Notes: a model not told the origin generated them from the letters alone. A DNA stretch of 64,000 nucleotides from Chryseobacterium sp. T16E-39 (GCF_002216065.1 NZ_CP022282.1:1922001-1986000), one strand, 5' to 3'. Shown: positions 1-9,334, numbered from the stretch's first letter. Numbers and translations: made by a program.

Positions 1-36
1 GGGTAAAAATGACAAGAACCCACCACAGGATTTCGA

Positions 37-1233
37 TTAGTTCTCATATACAATATACCGGGATCTTATTTTTTCAAATGTATCTAGATCCGGCTTCCAC
101 GAGGCTTTGATTTCTTTTATTGACTTGCCTGCTATGATTTGTTTTCTCAATTCATCAGTCCCTGATAATGTATCAAACCATAGATTTTTAAGGAAAAAAT
201 CAAGTTGTGGATTCTTATAGTTTTTATAAGCTTTAATAACCCATTCTAAATTAAGCTCCCTTAAGTCGGTTGAATAATCAGACAGATTTTCACCATAGCA
301 TAATTGTCCATTAAGGAAAGGATCTTTTGCTCCATAATTAGGTTTTGGGGTAAATTGATAAGGAAGACTTTTCGTCCATGGAGAACCATACACCTGAAAA
401 GGAGTATCCGTTCCTCTTCCTACAGAAACCTGTGTTCCTTCAAAAAAACATAAACTTGGATATAGGTTTATTGATTTATCATTAGGTAGATTTGGAGACG
501 GCTTATCAGAAATAGCATATCGTTGTTTTTTATGATAATTCTGCATTGGAATCAAGGTATACTTTGCCTGTACTCCATTTTTCAGCCATTTTTCACCATT
601 AACCATTTTTCCATACTCGCCAATAGTCAGACCATATACTACAGGAACTTCATGCATTCCTACAAAACTAGTCCATTTTTTCTTTAAAACCGGACCATCC
701 GTATATCCATCATGAGGATTGGGCCTGTCCAGTACCATTACCTCAACATTATTTTCAGCAGCGGCTTCCATCAAATAAGTTAACGTTGAAATATAAGTAT
801 AGAACCGAACTCCAACATCCTGGATATCAAAAACGACAATATCAATTCCTTTTAATTGTTCAGCCTTTGGTTTTTTATTGCTTCCATATAAAGAAACAAT
901 TGAAATTCCTGTCTTCGAATCAACTCCATTCTTTACTTTCTCACCCGCATCGGCATCTCCTCTGAAACCATGTTCAGGGGCAAAAATAGCTTTTATCTTA
1001 ACTCCGTTTTTTACCAGAAAATCGACTAAATAGGTTTTATCTTTCATTAAACCAGTTTGATTGGTTACAATACCAATTGTTTTACCTTTTAATAATGGCA
1101 AATACACGTCAGGACGGTCTGCACCTGTCTTAAAATCACCTTTAGTTTGATTTTGAGAATAATATTGATTGAATACTCCTAAAAAAATTAGGCAAATAAG
1201 AAGTAAATTTTTAATTTTGAAATCTAAATTCAT
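37..1233 (-). CDS. namZ: NamZ-like exo-beta-N-acetylmuramidase (DUF1343)
   Basis: Secreted DUF1343 protein of about 398 residues. Members of this family (NamZ) remove MurNAc from the non-reducing end of peptidoglycan fragments, so a role in cell-wall turnover or salvage is likely. The sequence has a hydrophobic signal peptide (LLLICLIFLGVF, about residues 9-20), then the family landmarks GIVTNQTG, FAPEHGFRG, VVFDIQDVGVRFYTYIST, LDRPNP and GRGTDTPFQ. The reading frame is open further upstream to 1467, but the ATG at 1233 is chosen because it directly precedes the signal peptide; the upstream extension is antisense to the neighbouring permease. It is transcribed head to head with that permease, leaving almost no space between the start codons. 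Family assignment is firm; the exact substrate is inferred from the family. Confidence 0.9.
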   Translation of the reverse strand: MNLDFKIKNLLLICLIFLGVFNQYYSQNQTKGDFKTGADRPDVYLPLLKGKTIGIVTNQTGLMKDKTYLVDFLVKNGVKIKAIFAPEHGFRGDADAGEKVKNGVDSKTGISIVSLYGSNKKPKAEQLKGIDIVVFDIQDVGVRFYTYISTLTYLMEAAAENNVEVMVLDRPNPHDGYTDGPVLKKKWTSFVGMHEVPVVYGLTIGEYGKMVNGEKWLKNGVQAKYTLIPMQNYHKKQRYAISDKPSPNLPNDKSINLYPSLCFFEGTQVSVGRGTDTPFQVYGSPWTKSLPYQFTPKPNYGAKDPFLNGQLCYGENLSDYSTDLRELNLEWVIKAYKNYKNPQLDFFLKNLWFDTLSGTDELRKQIIAGKSIKEIKASWKPDLDTFEKIRSRYIVYEN

Positions 1234-1237
1234 AAGC

Positions 1238-2467
1238 TTGAACTTTCCTTTATATTTCTCTAGAAAAATAGCGTTTTCCAAAGATAACAAAAATAATCTT
1301 TCAAGGGTTATCATCTTCATAGGCAGGCTTTCCGTGGCTTTAGGAATTATAGTTTCATTAATAACGGTATCTACAGGTTTTGGTTCTAAAAAAGCAATCA
1401 AAGAAAGACTGGCAGATTTCAGCGGACATATTACGGTAAAATCAACCCGATCAAATTCTTCATACAATACTTCTGTTCTTGATAAACAAGGTTTAAATAT
1501 CCAGAAAATAAAAGCACTTCCTGATGTTGAAAGTGTTCAAAAATATGCCATGGTTACAGGAATCATGCGTAATGAACATAATTTTGCAGGGATCATATTT
1601 AAAGGAATAGGCAAAGATTTTGATAGTGTACGCTTTAAAAAATTCTTAATTGCAGGAAGAACCCCTAATGTTACAGAAGTAGGGTATAATCATGGGGTAA
1701 CCATTTCACAAAAAATTGCGAATGATCTCCATTTAAAAGTTAAAGACAGTATCGTTACCATATTCTCAAAAGCTGATCAGAAACCTATTTACAGAAAGTT
1801 TGAAGTAGTTGGAATCTACCGGACTGATATTAAAATGATTGATGAACAGTTTGTCATTGGTGGGATTAACCACGTCAGAAAGATACAGGATATGAAACCC
1901 GATGATATTGGAGGATTGGATATTTTCTTTAAAAATGTAAACGATATCGATAGTGATTTTCCGGAAATAGAAAAACTCATCGGTTATAAAAATTATGCTG
2001 AAAAAGCAACCGAAAAATTCCCTCAGATCACTGATTGGATAAGCATTTTTGATACGAATATAGCATTGATCATTATCATTATGCTTATTGTAGTAATCAT
2101 CAATATAATCATGGTTCTGCTGATCCTTATTATTGAAAGAACAAATTCTATCGGTCTCTTAAAAACTCTTGGCGCAAGCAATTCCCAGATCAGGGCTACA
2201 TTCATTAATTATACCTTGATCATTATGGTTCCGGGACTTTTATATGGAAATATTATCGGACTTGGCTTATTGCTTTTACAGAAGTTTTTTGGGATCATAA
2301 AACTAAATCCCGAGAATTACTATGTAAGTACGGTGCCGGTAGATCTTAACCCTATCGCTATCATTTCGATTTCAGTTGGAATTCTGATTATTTCCGCGTT
2401 AGCTTTAATTGTGCCTAGTTATTTAATCAGTAAAATTTCACCGGTTAAAGCTATTAAGTACAACTAA
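1238..2467 (+). CDS. FtsX-like ABC transporter permease (LolC/E or MacB type)
   Basis: Inner-membrane permease of about 409 residues with the MacB/FtsX layout: one N-terminal membrane helix (about 20-45), a large periplasmic domain (about 50-270) and three C-terminal helices (about 285-400) ending SPVKAIKYN. The C-terminal ERTNSIGLLKTLGAS stretch is typical of FtsX permeases. Such proteins work with a separate ATPase in lipoprotein release or cell-wall control; no ATPase gene is adjacent. The chosen start is TTG at 1238, giving MNFPLYFSRKIAF, the usual N-terminus in this group as I recall it. An ATG at 1169 would add 23 basic residues antisense to the namZ signal peptide. The start is uncertain, the family is not. 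Confidence 0.85.
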   Translation: MNFPLYFSRKIAFSKDNKNNLSRVIIFIGRLSVALGIIVSLITVSTGFGSKKAIKERLADFSGHITVKSTRSNSSYNTSVLDKQGLNIQKIKALPDVESVQKYAMVTGIMRNEHNFAGIIFKGIGKDFDSVRFKKFLIAGRTPNVTEVGYNHGVTISQKIANDLHLKVKDSIVTIFSKADQKPIYRKFEVVGIYRTDIKMIDEQFVIGGINHVRKIQDMKPDDIGGLDIFFKNVNDIDSDFPEIEKLIGYKNYAEKATEKFPQITDWISIFDTNIALIIIIMLIVVIINIIMVLLILIIERTNSIGLLKTLGASNSQIRATFINYTLIIMVPGLLYGNIIGLGLLLLQKFFGIIKLNPENYYVSTVPVDLNPIAIISISVGILIISALALIVPSYLISKISPVKAIKYN

Positions 2468-2572
2468 TTTTCAAGCCATTTACTCTTGAAAACACCTATC
2501 TGAAAAGCAATAGGTATATTATATTTAATTCATTTTAGCAGGAGTCAAACTTCATAAATAATTTTAAAGCTG

Positions 2573-2580
2573 TATCTTTG
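2573..2580 (+). promoter_or_regulatory. -7 promoter element of the cysteine synthase gene
   Basis: TATCTTTG matches the flavobacterial TANNTTTG -7 consensus exactly and lies 19 bases before the ATG at 2600. No good TTG -33 element is seen 17-23 bases upstream (TTC occurs at 2551). Confidence 0.5.
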
Positions 2581-2599
2581 CTGCGCTTATAAATTATGT

Positions 2600-3583
2600 A
2601 TGAAATACGCAAAAAATATTCTTGAAACTATCGGAAACACACCACTGGTAAAGCTTAACAAAGTTTTAGGTGAAGATTTTCCAGCATTAGTTTTAGCCAA
2701 AGTTGAAACCTTCAACCCTGGAAATTCTGTAAAAGACAGAATGGCTCTTAAAATGATCGAAGATGCCGAAAAAGACGGCAGATTAAAACCTGGAGGAACT
2801 ATTATTGAAGGAACCTCTGGAAATACAGGAATGGGATTAGCTCTTGCAGCGATCATCAAAGGATACAAATGTATCTTTGTAACCAATTCCAAACAATCAA
2901 AAGAAAAATGTGATATTCTTCGTGCTGTAGGCGCAGAAGTTATTGTATGTCCTACTGATGTAAAACCTACTGATCCACGTTCATATTATTCAGTTTCTAA
3001 AAGACTGGCTAAAGAAACTGAAAATGGATGGTATGTAAATCAATATGATAACTTATCCAACAGAGCTGCTCATTATGAATCTACTGCTCCTGAAATCTGG
3101 GAACAGACGGAAGGAAACCTTACCCATTTTGTAGTGGGAGCAGGAACAGGAGGTACTATAACAGGATGTGGAACATTTTTTAAAGAAAAAAATCCTGATA
3201 TCAAAGTAATCGGTATTGATACTTATGGTTCTATTTTAAAGGAGTTCCATGAGACTGGTGAGCTTCATTATGACCATGCCTATACATACATTACAGAAGG
3301 AATCGGAGAAGATATTATTCCTGAAAACTATGATATGTCTGTGATTGATCATTTTGAAAAAGTAACCGATAAAGACGGAGCTATTTATGCAAGAAAGCTT
3401 GCCAAAGAAGAAGGAATCTTCTGTGGTTATTCAGCTGGAAGTGCAATGGCTGCACTGGTACAGATGAAAGATCAGTTTACCAAGGACGATGTTGTTGTGG
3501 TTTTACTTCATGACCACGGATCCAGATATGTAGGAAAGATCTACAATGACGAATGGATGAAAGAAATGGGTTGGCTAGACTAA
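2600..3583 (+). CDS. PLP-dependent cysteine synthase / cystathionine beta-synthase family
   Basis: Fold-type II PLP enzyme of 327 residues. Lys45 in NSVKDR is the expected Schiff-base lysine, SGNTG (73-77) binds the substrate carboxylate and GAGTGGT (178-184) holds the cofactor phosphate. It should make cysteine from (acetyl)serine and sulfide, or cystathionine from serine and homocysteine. The long C-terminus with DHGSRYVGKIYNDEWM resembles the catalytic core of cystathionine beta-synthases rather than short CysK proteins, but no CBS regulatory domain follows. A cystathionine gamma-synthase gene lies elsewhere in the window (54077-55216), so a transsulfuration role is plausible. Monocistronic, with a strong terminator after it. 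Confidence 0.88.
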   Translation: MKYAKNILETIGNTPLVKLNKVLGEDFPALVLAKVETFNPGNSVKDRMALKMIEDAEKDGRLKPGGTIIEGTSGNTGMGLALAAIIKGYKCIFVTNSKQSKEKCDILRAVGAEVIVCPTDVKPTDPRSYYSVSKRLAKETENGWYVNQYDNLSNRAAHYESTAPEIWEQTEGNLTHFVVGAGTGGTITGCGTFFKEKNPDIKVIGIDTYGSILKEFHETGELHYDHAYTYITEGIGEDIIPENYDMSVIDHFEKVTDKDGAIYARKLAKEEGIFCGYSAGSAMAALVQMKDQFTKDDVVVVLLHDHGSRYVGKIYNDEWMKEMGWLD

Positions 3584-3598
3584 ACAATCATAAAAAAA

Positions 3599-3625
3599 TC
3601 AGAGCTTTTAGCTCTGATTTTTTTT
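3599..3625. terminator. Bidirectional Rho-independent terminator
   Basis: Stem TCAGAGCTnnnnAGCTCTGA (3599-3617) followed by a run of T on the plus strand and preceded by a run of A, so it can end both the synthase gene and the minus-strand gene that stops at 3624. Confidence 0.8.
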
Positions 3626-4148
3626 ATTTAATATTTTTCTTTACGGCCTGTTTCAACATATTATAATCCGTTTTGCTCATTGATTTCTGAGGAAACATAT
3701 AATTGTACCTACCTTCCAATGAAACATATTCATCATTGGTTTCTGATGATACAAATTCGCTCCATTTACTAAGCTCATACTGTTCATTAAGGTTTACAGT
3801 AAACGTATCGTTATTGAATCTTATTTCATAAATATCTGCTTTCTCAAGTGATTTTAAATATCTGTTCACCTCTTTTTTCCACCTCGATACTTTATTGATA
3901 CCGACTGAAAGATAAACAGCACAAAGAAGAAAAACAAAACTTATAAAGTAAAGCACCCCAAAACTTTCTTCACTTAGGCTTCCTTTGAAACAAAATGTAA
4001 TGCCTAAAAGTACGGCAACGACGATGGTGATTATAGTTTTACTTTTGGTGGTAGATGAAAAGAATAAACTTCCCTGATTTCCTTTAAAGTAAATCTCTTC
4101 AAAATCTTTCCGGTCTACATTTAGCCTGATCACTTTCTCGTCGCTCAT
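3624..4148 (-). CDS. Hypothetical two-helix membrane protein, YcxB-like
   Basis: Protein of 174 residues with a short N-terminal cytosolic part, two adjacent membrane helices (about 37-55 and 65-83) and a soluble C-terminal domain. The C-terminal pattern (YEIRFNNDTF, then a W-S-E-F-V strand) resembles the YcxB-like domain found after two-helix modules in several uncharacterised bacterial proteins. It is downstream of, and in the same direction as, the dnaJ/cbpM pair, about 40 bases after cbpM, so it may be co-transcribed with it. No function can be assigned. Confidence 0.6.
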   Translation of the reverse strand: MSDEKVIRLNVDRKDFEEIYFKGNQGSLFFSSTTKSKTIITIVVAVLLGITFCFKGSLSEESFGVLYFISFVFLLCAVYLSVGINKVSRWKKEVNRYLKSLEKADIYEIRFNNDTFTVNLNEQYELSKWSEFVSSETNDEYVSLEGRYNYMFPQKSMSKTDYNMLKQAVKKNIK

Positions 4149-4187
4149 TGTATAAATGATTTAATATGTTAAGATTGCAAAACTAAA

Positions 4188-4489
4188 TTAAATATCTTCA
4201 TATCGAGCATTTATTGTAGAAAGTTTGGCCAATAGATCTCTATTTTTCTTTTTAAGATCTGACATTTTTTGAAGCATTTCATGAATTACTTCAAGTCCAG
4301 GCAGGTTAATTTCAAGATCATAATGCCAATTGGTAAACCTCTCAAAAGTCGGTAAATCCTCATACATTAAATAGCGGATATCATTTTCGGTCTGTACATG
4401 CAACAATCCATATTCTACCAGTTCATCAAAAAAGTGATCTCTATATTGTATATTTTTACGAGTTCTTCGCGTGATATTCTTTCTTCCAT
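4188..4489 (-). pseudogene. cbpM: Chaperone modulator CbpM, apparent -1 frameshift
   Basis: CbpM is the MerR-like small protein that binds the J-domain of CbpA and modulates it. An ATG at 4489 starts MEERISREELVKIYNIEITF and runs into a stop after about 25 codons. The rest of the protein (FFDELVEYGLLHVQ to NARYEDI) continues in another frame from about 4430. The break coincides with a six-A run at 4428-4433 (T on the coding strand); a seventh base would restore one frame of about 101 codons, the normal CbpM length. The ATG lies 3 bases after the dnaJ stop, as expected for a cbpA-cbpM operon. This is either a homopolymer sequencing error, a genuine mutation or slippage-tolerant expression. Confidence 0.75.
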
Positions 4490-4492
4490 GAT

Positions 4493-5410
4493 CTAAGAAT
4501 TTTTAAGTTGTTCAAAAAGCTCTTTTTGCTTATCGGTAAGGTTGGTTGGCAATTTCACCTCATAGGTTACGAACAGATCTCCAAAATGCCCTTCCTTTTT
4601 ATATACTGGAAAACCTTTTCCTTTTAACCTTACCGTTACTCCACTTTGGGTTTCAGGTTTTACCTTTAAATTAACACTTCCATCCAGTGTATTTACTTTT
4701 ATATCTCCTCCTAAAACAGCAGTATAAAGATCCACACTCACTTTAGTTTTGAGATCATCTCCTACTCTTTCAAAATCAGGATCTACAGAAATATTGAATG
4801 TAATATACAGATCTCCGGATGGCCCGCCGTTCATTCCCGGATTTCCATGACCTTTTAATTTAATCTGCTGCCCATCATACACTCCGGCCGGAATTGTGAT
4901 TCGTACCTTTTTGCCATTGATCTCAAAAGTTTGTGGATGTGTTTTCGCAGCATCTCTTAATTGTAAATTAAGTTCCGCCTGTACATCCTGGCCTTTAAAT
5001 TTCCCCGAAGCACTTCCCCGCGAGCTTCTTCCAAAGCCACCGCCACCTTGTCCAAACATACTCTGAAAGAAATCAGAAAAATCCTCCCCTTCTCCAAAAT
5101 CAGCCCCTGAATATCCGCCTCCGTAACTTTGACCTTGACCTTGATATTGTCTCTGTTGCTGTTGTGCTTTTTCGTATTCTTCACCATGCTTCCAGTTTTC
5201 ACCATATTTATCGTATTTGCTACGATTCTCCGGATTACTGAGAACTTCGTTGGCTTCGTTCAGCTCTTTGAATTTTTTTTCAGCTTCTTTATCATCGGGA
5301 TTAAGGTCAGGATGCAGTTTTCTAGCTTGCTTCCGATATGCTTTCTTGATATCATCCTGCGTTGCTTTTTTATCTACCCCCAGAATTTTATAGTAATCTA
5401 TATAAGCCAT
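4493..5410 (-). CDS. DnaJ/CbpA-type J-domain co-chaperone
   Basis: Co-chaperone of 305 residues that should stimulate the ATPase of DnaK. The N-terminal J-domain (about 4-68) carries the HPD motif at 33-35; a Gly/Gln/Phe-rich linker follows (about 80-135, with [12 protein letters not shown] and GQGGGGFGR). Then come two beta-barrel substrate-binding domains (about 140-300), including [21 protein letters not shown]. There is no Cys-rich zinc domain, so it is a CbpA-type (class B) protein rather than canonical DnaJ. The cbpM gene follows 3 bases downstream, supporting the CbpA assignment. Confidence 0.9.
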   Translation of the reverse strand: MAYIDYYKILGVDKKATQDDIKKAYRKQARKLHPDLNPDDKEAEKKFKELNEANEVLSNPENRSKYDKYGENWKHGEEYEKAQQQQRQYQGQGQSYGGGYSGADFGEGEDFSDFFQSMFGQGGGGFGRSSRGSASGKFKGQDVQAELNLQLRDAAKTHPQTFEINGKKVRITIPAGVYDGQQIKLKGHGNPGMNGGPSGDLYITFNISVDPDFERVGDDLKTKVSVDLYTAVLGGDIKVNTLDGSVNLKVKPETQSGVTVRLKGKGFPVYKKEGHFGDLFVTYEVKLPTNLTDKQKELFEQLKNS

Positions 5411-5482
5411 AGAAACGTTTATTTACTCAAATTTAAAAAATTTAAGCCTGAAAATTATACAATACTATGTTAAAAATAAAGC

Positions 5483-5490
5483 TATCTTTG
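5483..5490 (+). promoter_or_regulatory. -7 promoter element of the symporter gene
   Basis: TATCTTTG, an exact TANNTTTG match, ends 14 bases before the ATG at 5505. This predicts a very short leader. No clear -33 TTG is seen at the usual distance. Confidence 0.45.
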
Positions 5491-5504
5491 GTAAAAAGCA
5501 GCGC

Positions 5505-6710
5505 ATGAAAGAGATATTTAAAAACTACTCAGGAATTTTATTTTTACTTTTAGGGATCATCGTTGGAAGCATTATAGGCATCACTGCACCCGGTGTAGTT
5601 GATTATATTAAGCCTCTTGGAGATATCTTCCTAAATTTACTTTTTGTAAGTGTAGTTCCATTGGTATTTTTTGCAGTATCCAATTCTATAGCCTCCTTAG
5701 AACAGCAGTCGAAATTTGGAAAGATCATCGCTGTCATGTCATTCACCTTTCTGTTTTTCATACTAACTGCAGCCATTTTCACAATTATTGCTGTTTACCT
5801 ATTTCCTATGGACCCTATTTCAGGAAGTTCACAAATCATCTCTGAAGAAACACATAACGAAACCTGGGGCAATAGAATTGTCAGTTTCTTTACCGTAGGT
5901 GAGTTTACCGAATTGTTTTCCCGTAAAAATATGCTTGCCCTTTTAATCTTTGCTTTTTTAACTGGTTTTGCAGCAAGAAAAACAGGGGAAATTGGTCAGC
6001 CATTCAGACTCTTCCTTGCTTCAGGATATGAAGTAATGAAAGAATTGCTTTTACTTGTTATGAAGCTGGCACCCATAGGTCTAGGGGCATATTTTGCTTT
6101 TCAGGTAGCAACTGTTGGACCACAGCTTTTTGGTTTTTATGGTAAGCCATTGGGCATCTATTACATTGTTGGGACCATCTATTTTTTTGTATTTTTCACC
6201 TTGTATACGTTCATAGCAAACGGGCGGAAAGGGGTTAAAGGGTTTTGGACGAATGCTCCTTATCCTACACTCACTGCATTAAGTACCTGCAGCAGTTTTG
6301 CCACCATGCCAGCCAATTTACAGGCTGCCACAAAAATTGGTATTCCAAGCTCTATCGCCAATTTGGTTATTCCAATCGGGACTACCTTGCATAAAAATGG
6401 TTCTTCTATATCTTCTATTATCAAGATTTATGTAGCATTTTTAATTATTGGGAAAGACTTTTTTGAACCTTCTAATTTGATTTTAGCACTGGGGATCACC
6501 GTTTTTGTAAGTATTGTAGAAGGAGGAATTCCTAATGGTGGTTATATTGGTGAGCTATTAATGATCTCTGTTTATAAATTACCTCATGAAGCAATTCCAG
6601 CTGTAATGATCATTGGAACATTGGTAGATCCTTTGGCTACAGTTTTAAATGCTGTAGGAAATGTCGTCGCGGCCATGTTTGTGAATCGGTTTGTAAAAGT
6701 GGACAGTTGA
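5505..6710 (+). CDS. Dicarboxylate/amino acid:cation symporter (DAACS family)
   Basis: Inner-membrane carrier of 401 residues with about eight membrane helices and the two re-entrant hairpins of the DAACS (GltP/DctA/GltPh) family. Visible landmarks are the serine-rich hairpin-1 region TALSTCSSFATMPANL (about 257-272), the NLVIPIGTTLHKNG segment (about 284-297) and a C-terminal helix with VDPLATVLNAVGNVVAAM (about 372-390), where substrate and sodium ligands lie. It should import glutamate, aspartate or C4-dicarboxylates with sodium or protons; which substrate cannot be told from sequence. Single gene, transcribed divergently from the dnaJ-like gene. Confidence 0.88.
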   Translation: MKEIFKNYSGILFLLLGIIVGSIIGITAPGVVDYIKPLGDIFLNLLFVSVVPLVFFAVSNSIASLEQQSKFGKIIAVMSFTFLFFILTAAIFTIIAVYLFPMDPISGSSQIISEETHNETWGNRIVSFFTVGEFTELFSRKNMLALLIFAFLTGFAARKTGEIGQPFRLFLASGYEVMKELLLLVMKLAPIGLGAYFAFQVATVGPQLFGFYGKPLGIYYIVGTIYFFVFFTLYTFIANGRKGVKGFWTNAPYPTLTALSTCSSFATMPANLQAATKIGIPSSIANLVIPIGTTLHKNGSSISSIIKIYVAFLIIGKDFFEPSNLILALGITVFVSIVEGGIPNGGYIGELLMISVYKLPHEAIPAVMIIGTLVDPLATVLNAVGNVVAAMFVNRFVKVDS

Positions 6711-6728
6711 GAGTTGCTAATGTGATCA

Positions 6729-6762
6729 TTTAGATTTCGAACGATCTAAAGTATATTTTTAA
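6729..6762 (+). terminator. Possible weak terminator
   Basis: Stem TTTAGAT / ATCTAAA (6729-6735 and 6744-6750) followed by a T-rich stretch, 19 bases after the symporter stop. Confidence 0.4.
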
Positions 6763-6914
6763 GTTCTCCTAAATTTAGGAGATTATACAGATGATTGCAT
6801 TAATTTTTTTATGTATTCAGAGTAATTAAAATACAATGAATAGAATTAAAATAAGAATAAAATCTGCTCTACAAAATCCGCAAGAGAAAAGAGTATTCAT
6901 CATCAACACAGAGA

Positions 6915-7298
6915 TTACTCACTCCGTTTTACGGGTTCCAGATTTTCGTATTCTTCAGGAGTGAAAAGTTTGTAATGGACTTTAAACGTTTTTCCTAAAG
7001 GTGTTTCAAGGGAAAAACCACCAGGTCCGAAGCCATCAACAACATCTAATGTAAAGTGAGAATACTTCCAGTATTCGAAGAGATCACGATCGATCCAAAA
7101 TTCATGACCATTAACGGTCCCGATCATAGCATCATTCATCCTTGGAAAAAACCCTCCTTTTTCAAAACATTGAGGCTGGGTTCCTTCGCAACATCCACCG
7201 GCCTGATAGAACATGAGATCTCCATACTTTTTCTCCAACTCCCAGATCACTTCCAGTGCCTTTTCTGTAGCTGATAATCTCGATATTTTATTTTCCAT
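6915..7298 (-). CDS. DUF779 domain protein
   Basis: Cytosolic protein of 127 residues matching DUF779 from end to end. Conserved features are AGGCCEGTQPQC (Cys36, Cys37 and Cys44, a possible metal site), the GTVNGHEFWID strand and the DVVDGFGPGGFSLE motif. In many bacteria this family is encoded next to an ExaC/AcoD-type aldehyde dehydrogenase, as here, about 500 bases upstream on the same strand, which suggests a role in alcohol or aldehyde oxidation. The biochemical function is not known. A structured intergenic element separates it from the dehydrogenase, so co-transcription is uncertain. Confidence 0.85.
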   Translation of the reverse strand: MENKISRLSATEKALEVIWELEKKYGDLMFYQAGGCCEGTQPQCFEKGGFFPRMNDAMIGTVNGHEFWIDRDLFEYWKYSHFTLDVVDGFGPGGFSLETPLGKTFKVHYKLFTPEEYENLEPVKRSE

Positions 7299-7804
7299 TT
7301 TTTTGTTTTTAATTAATCGCCAGAATGCAAATCATCTGCTCTAGTTTTTTAAGTATAATAAAATCGGATATTTTTGAAACCTGTAGAGCTCAATTATAAT
7401 CAAAATGGTTTAGATTCCTACGGAATGACAAAAGTGATGTATTATTTAGGATATTTAATTCTCTACGCCTCCACTATTACTAGAAATACTCATCTTTTGT
7501 TTTATCTCTCGCTATCTATTTCATTAAAAATGCCTGACAAAACAAATTCTGCCAGGCGGTATTAAGCTTAAAAAATATCAATTAAGGCAGGTTTTTATCA
7601 TAATCCTGGTATCATTCAATCCGTATTCTTCTGAAATATTTAAAATAAGGTTGCAAGTTTCGCGTGAGGGATCGTAAGGGCGGCGAGGAACGAGCCGGTG
7701 CGTAATGAAATGAAGCACCGAAACGAAGTGCAGCCCTGAATAGCCCGACCGTTTTGCCCCGCTCTAAAGCGGGACAAACGGGCACGCTCTGATGTTAAAA
7801 AAAA
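7299..7804. other. Gene-poor intergenic region with repeats
   Basis: About 500 bases without a convincing gene. An AT-rich first half includes a segment at 7410-7432 reading GATTCCTACGGAATGACAAA, which I remember as a dispersed flavobacterial repeat (not verified here). A GCCTG/CAGGC hairpin lies at 7532-7557 and could end minus-strand transcripts. The second half is a GC-rich folded element at 7662-7787. Confidence 0.6.
7662..7787. repeat. GC-rich structured intergenic element
   Basis: About 126 bases, clearly richer in GC than the surroundings, built of nested inverted repeats. GCGTG (7662-7666) pairs with CACGC (7783-7787), and AGGGC (7677-7681) with GCCCT (7733-7737). CGGTGC (7696-7701) pairs with GCACCG (7715-7720). 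A long terminal hairpin joins CCGTTTTGCCCCGCT (7749-7763) to AGCGGGACAAACGG (7768-7781). No reading frame. It looks like a MITE- or REP-type element or a structured RNA; from memory similar elements recur in flavobacterial spacers. Confidence 0.6.
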
Positions 7805-9334
7805 TTAAAAGAACCCTAATTTGTTTTTGTTGTAAGAGATCAACATATTTTTCGTCTGGCGGTAATGATCCAACATCATTTTGTGGTTTTCCCTCCCAAT
7901 TCCTGACTGTTTATATCCTCCAAAAGGAGCCCCGGCAGGATAAGAATGGTACTGATTGACCCAAACTCTCCCCGCCTGAATCTGACGTGGAACATTATAC
8001 AACTGATGAGCGTCTCTTGTCCACACTCCTGCTCCAAGACCATAAATGGTATCATTTGCAATTTTTATGGCTTCCTCTTCATCTTTGAAAGTCGTGAAAG
8101 CCAAAACAGGTCCAAAAATTTCTTCCTGGAAGATTCTCATTCTGTTGTTTCCTTTAAAAATAGTGGGCTGAATGTAATATCCTTCTTCTAAACCTTCACC
8201 CACATTATTTACATCTCCACCCACAAGAACCTCAGCACCTTCCTCTCTTCCTAATTTGATATAAGATAAAATCTTATCCTTTTGAATCTGGGAAGCCTGA
8301 GCACCCATCATCACAGTTTTATCTAAAGGGTTTCCAACTTTTATGGCTTTCACTCTTTCAATGACTTTTGCAATGAATGCATCCGCTATATCTTCCTGAA
8401 CAAGCAATCTTGAAGGACAAGTACATATTTCCCCCTGATTGAGTGCAAAAAGGACAGCGCCTTCAATCGCTTTATCTAAAAATTCATCATCAGCTGCCAT
8501 CACGGAACTGAAGAAAACGTTAGGTGATTTTCCACCCAGCTCCAATGTAACTGGAATAATATTTTCGGTCGCATATTGCATAACCAAACGGCCTGTAGCT
8601 GTAGAACCTGTAAACGCAGCCTTTGAAACTTTTGGATTTGTTACTAATGCTCTTCCTAATTCTGCACCGAAACCGTTGACAATATTTACTACACCTGCTG
8701 GTAAAAGATCACCTATAATTTCCATTAAAACCATAATAGAAATCGGAGTGCTTTCTGCCGGTTTTAAAACCACACAATTTCCTGCTGCCAATGCCGGAGC
8801 TAATTTCCAGATGGCCATCAATAAAGGAAAATTCCATGGAATAATCTGAGCAATTACTCCTAAAGGTTCGTGAACAATCAACGAAACGGTGTCTTTATCC
8901 AGTTCATTATGCGAACCTTCTTCTGCGCGAACTACGGAGGCGAAATATCTGAAATGGTCAACTGCAAGCGGTAAATCTGCTGCTAAAGTTTCTCTAACCG
9001 CTTTACCATTATCTATCGTTTCTACAATAGCTAGATATTCGAGGTTTTGCTCTATTCTATCAGCAATTTTATTTAATATAATACTTCTTTCCGTTGAAGA
9101 AGTATCCTTCCAGGTTTGAAATGCTTGATGAGCGGCATCTACCGCCAGTTCCAAATCTTCTTTAGATGAATGAGCTGCCTGTGTGAAATTTTTCCCGTTC
9201 ACCGGGGATACAACATCAAAGTACTGACCGTTAACGGGTGCTGTAAACTGACCATTGATATAGTTGTTATATTTAGCTTTGAACTCAGGCCACTGCAATG
9301 TAGTTTCCGATTTTTGTTCTGTTAGTGTGCTCAT
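7805..9334 (-). CDS. NAD-dependent aldehyde dehydrogenase (ExaC/AcoD type)
   Basis: Soluble aldehyde dehydrogenase of 509 residues, oxidising an aldehyde (probably acetaldehyde) to the acid. Visible motifs are [13 protein letters not shown] (165-177), cofactor-binding KPAESTP (191-197), FTGSTATG (241-248), the general base Glu265 in [11 protein letters not shown] and the nucleophile Cys304 in [11 protein letters not shown]. The double-Cys CTCPSR form is characteristic of the AldB/ExaC/AcoD branch. Translation is taken from ATG 9334 (MSTLTEQ); the frame stays open upstream to 9361. It diverges from an AraC-family regulator, and a DUF779 gene lies downstream, the common arrangement for alcohol/aldehyde-inducible modules. 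Confidence 0.93.
   Translation of the reverse strand: MSTLTEQKSETTLQWPEFKAKYNNYINGQFTAPVNGQYFDVVSPVNGKNFTQAAHSSKEDLELAVDAAHQAFQTWKDTSSTERSIILNKIADRIEQNLEYLAIVETIDNGKAVRETLAADLPLAVDHFRYFASVVRAEEGSHNELDKDTVSLIVHEPLGVIAQIIPWNFPLLMAIWKLAPALAAGNCVVLKPAESTPISIMVLMEIIGDLLPAGVVNIVNGFGAELGRALVTNPKVSKAAFTGSTATGRLVMQYATENIIPVTLELGGKSPNVFFSSVMAADDEFLDKAIEGAVLFALNQGEICTCPSRLLVQEDIADAFIAKVIERVKAIKVGNPLDKTVMMGAQASQIQKDKILSYIKLGREEGAEVLVGGDVNNVGEGLEEGYYIQPTIFKGNNRMRIFQEEIFGPVLAFTTFKDEEEAIKIANDTIYGLGAGVWTRDAHQLYNVPRQIQAGRVWVNQYHSYPAGAPFGGYKQSGIGRENHKMMLDHYRQTKNMLISYNKNKLGFF

Noticed and set aside
7374..7565. 63-codon plus-strand frame between the DUF779 gene and the GC-rich element
   Set aside because: No family features, runs through dispersed-repeat sequence and a hairpin, and composition is not gene-like.
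8439..9119. Long plus-strand open frames opposite the aldehyde dehydrogenase
   Set aside because: They are antisense shadows of a strongly conserved gene and show no protein-family features.
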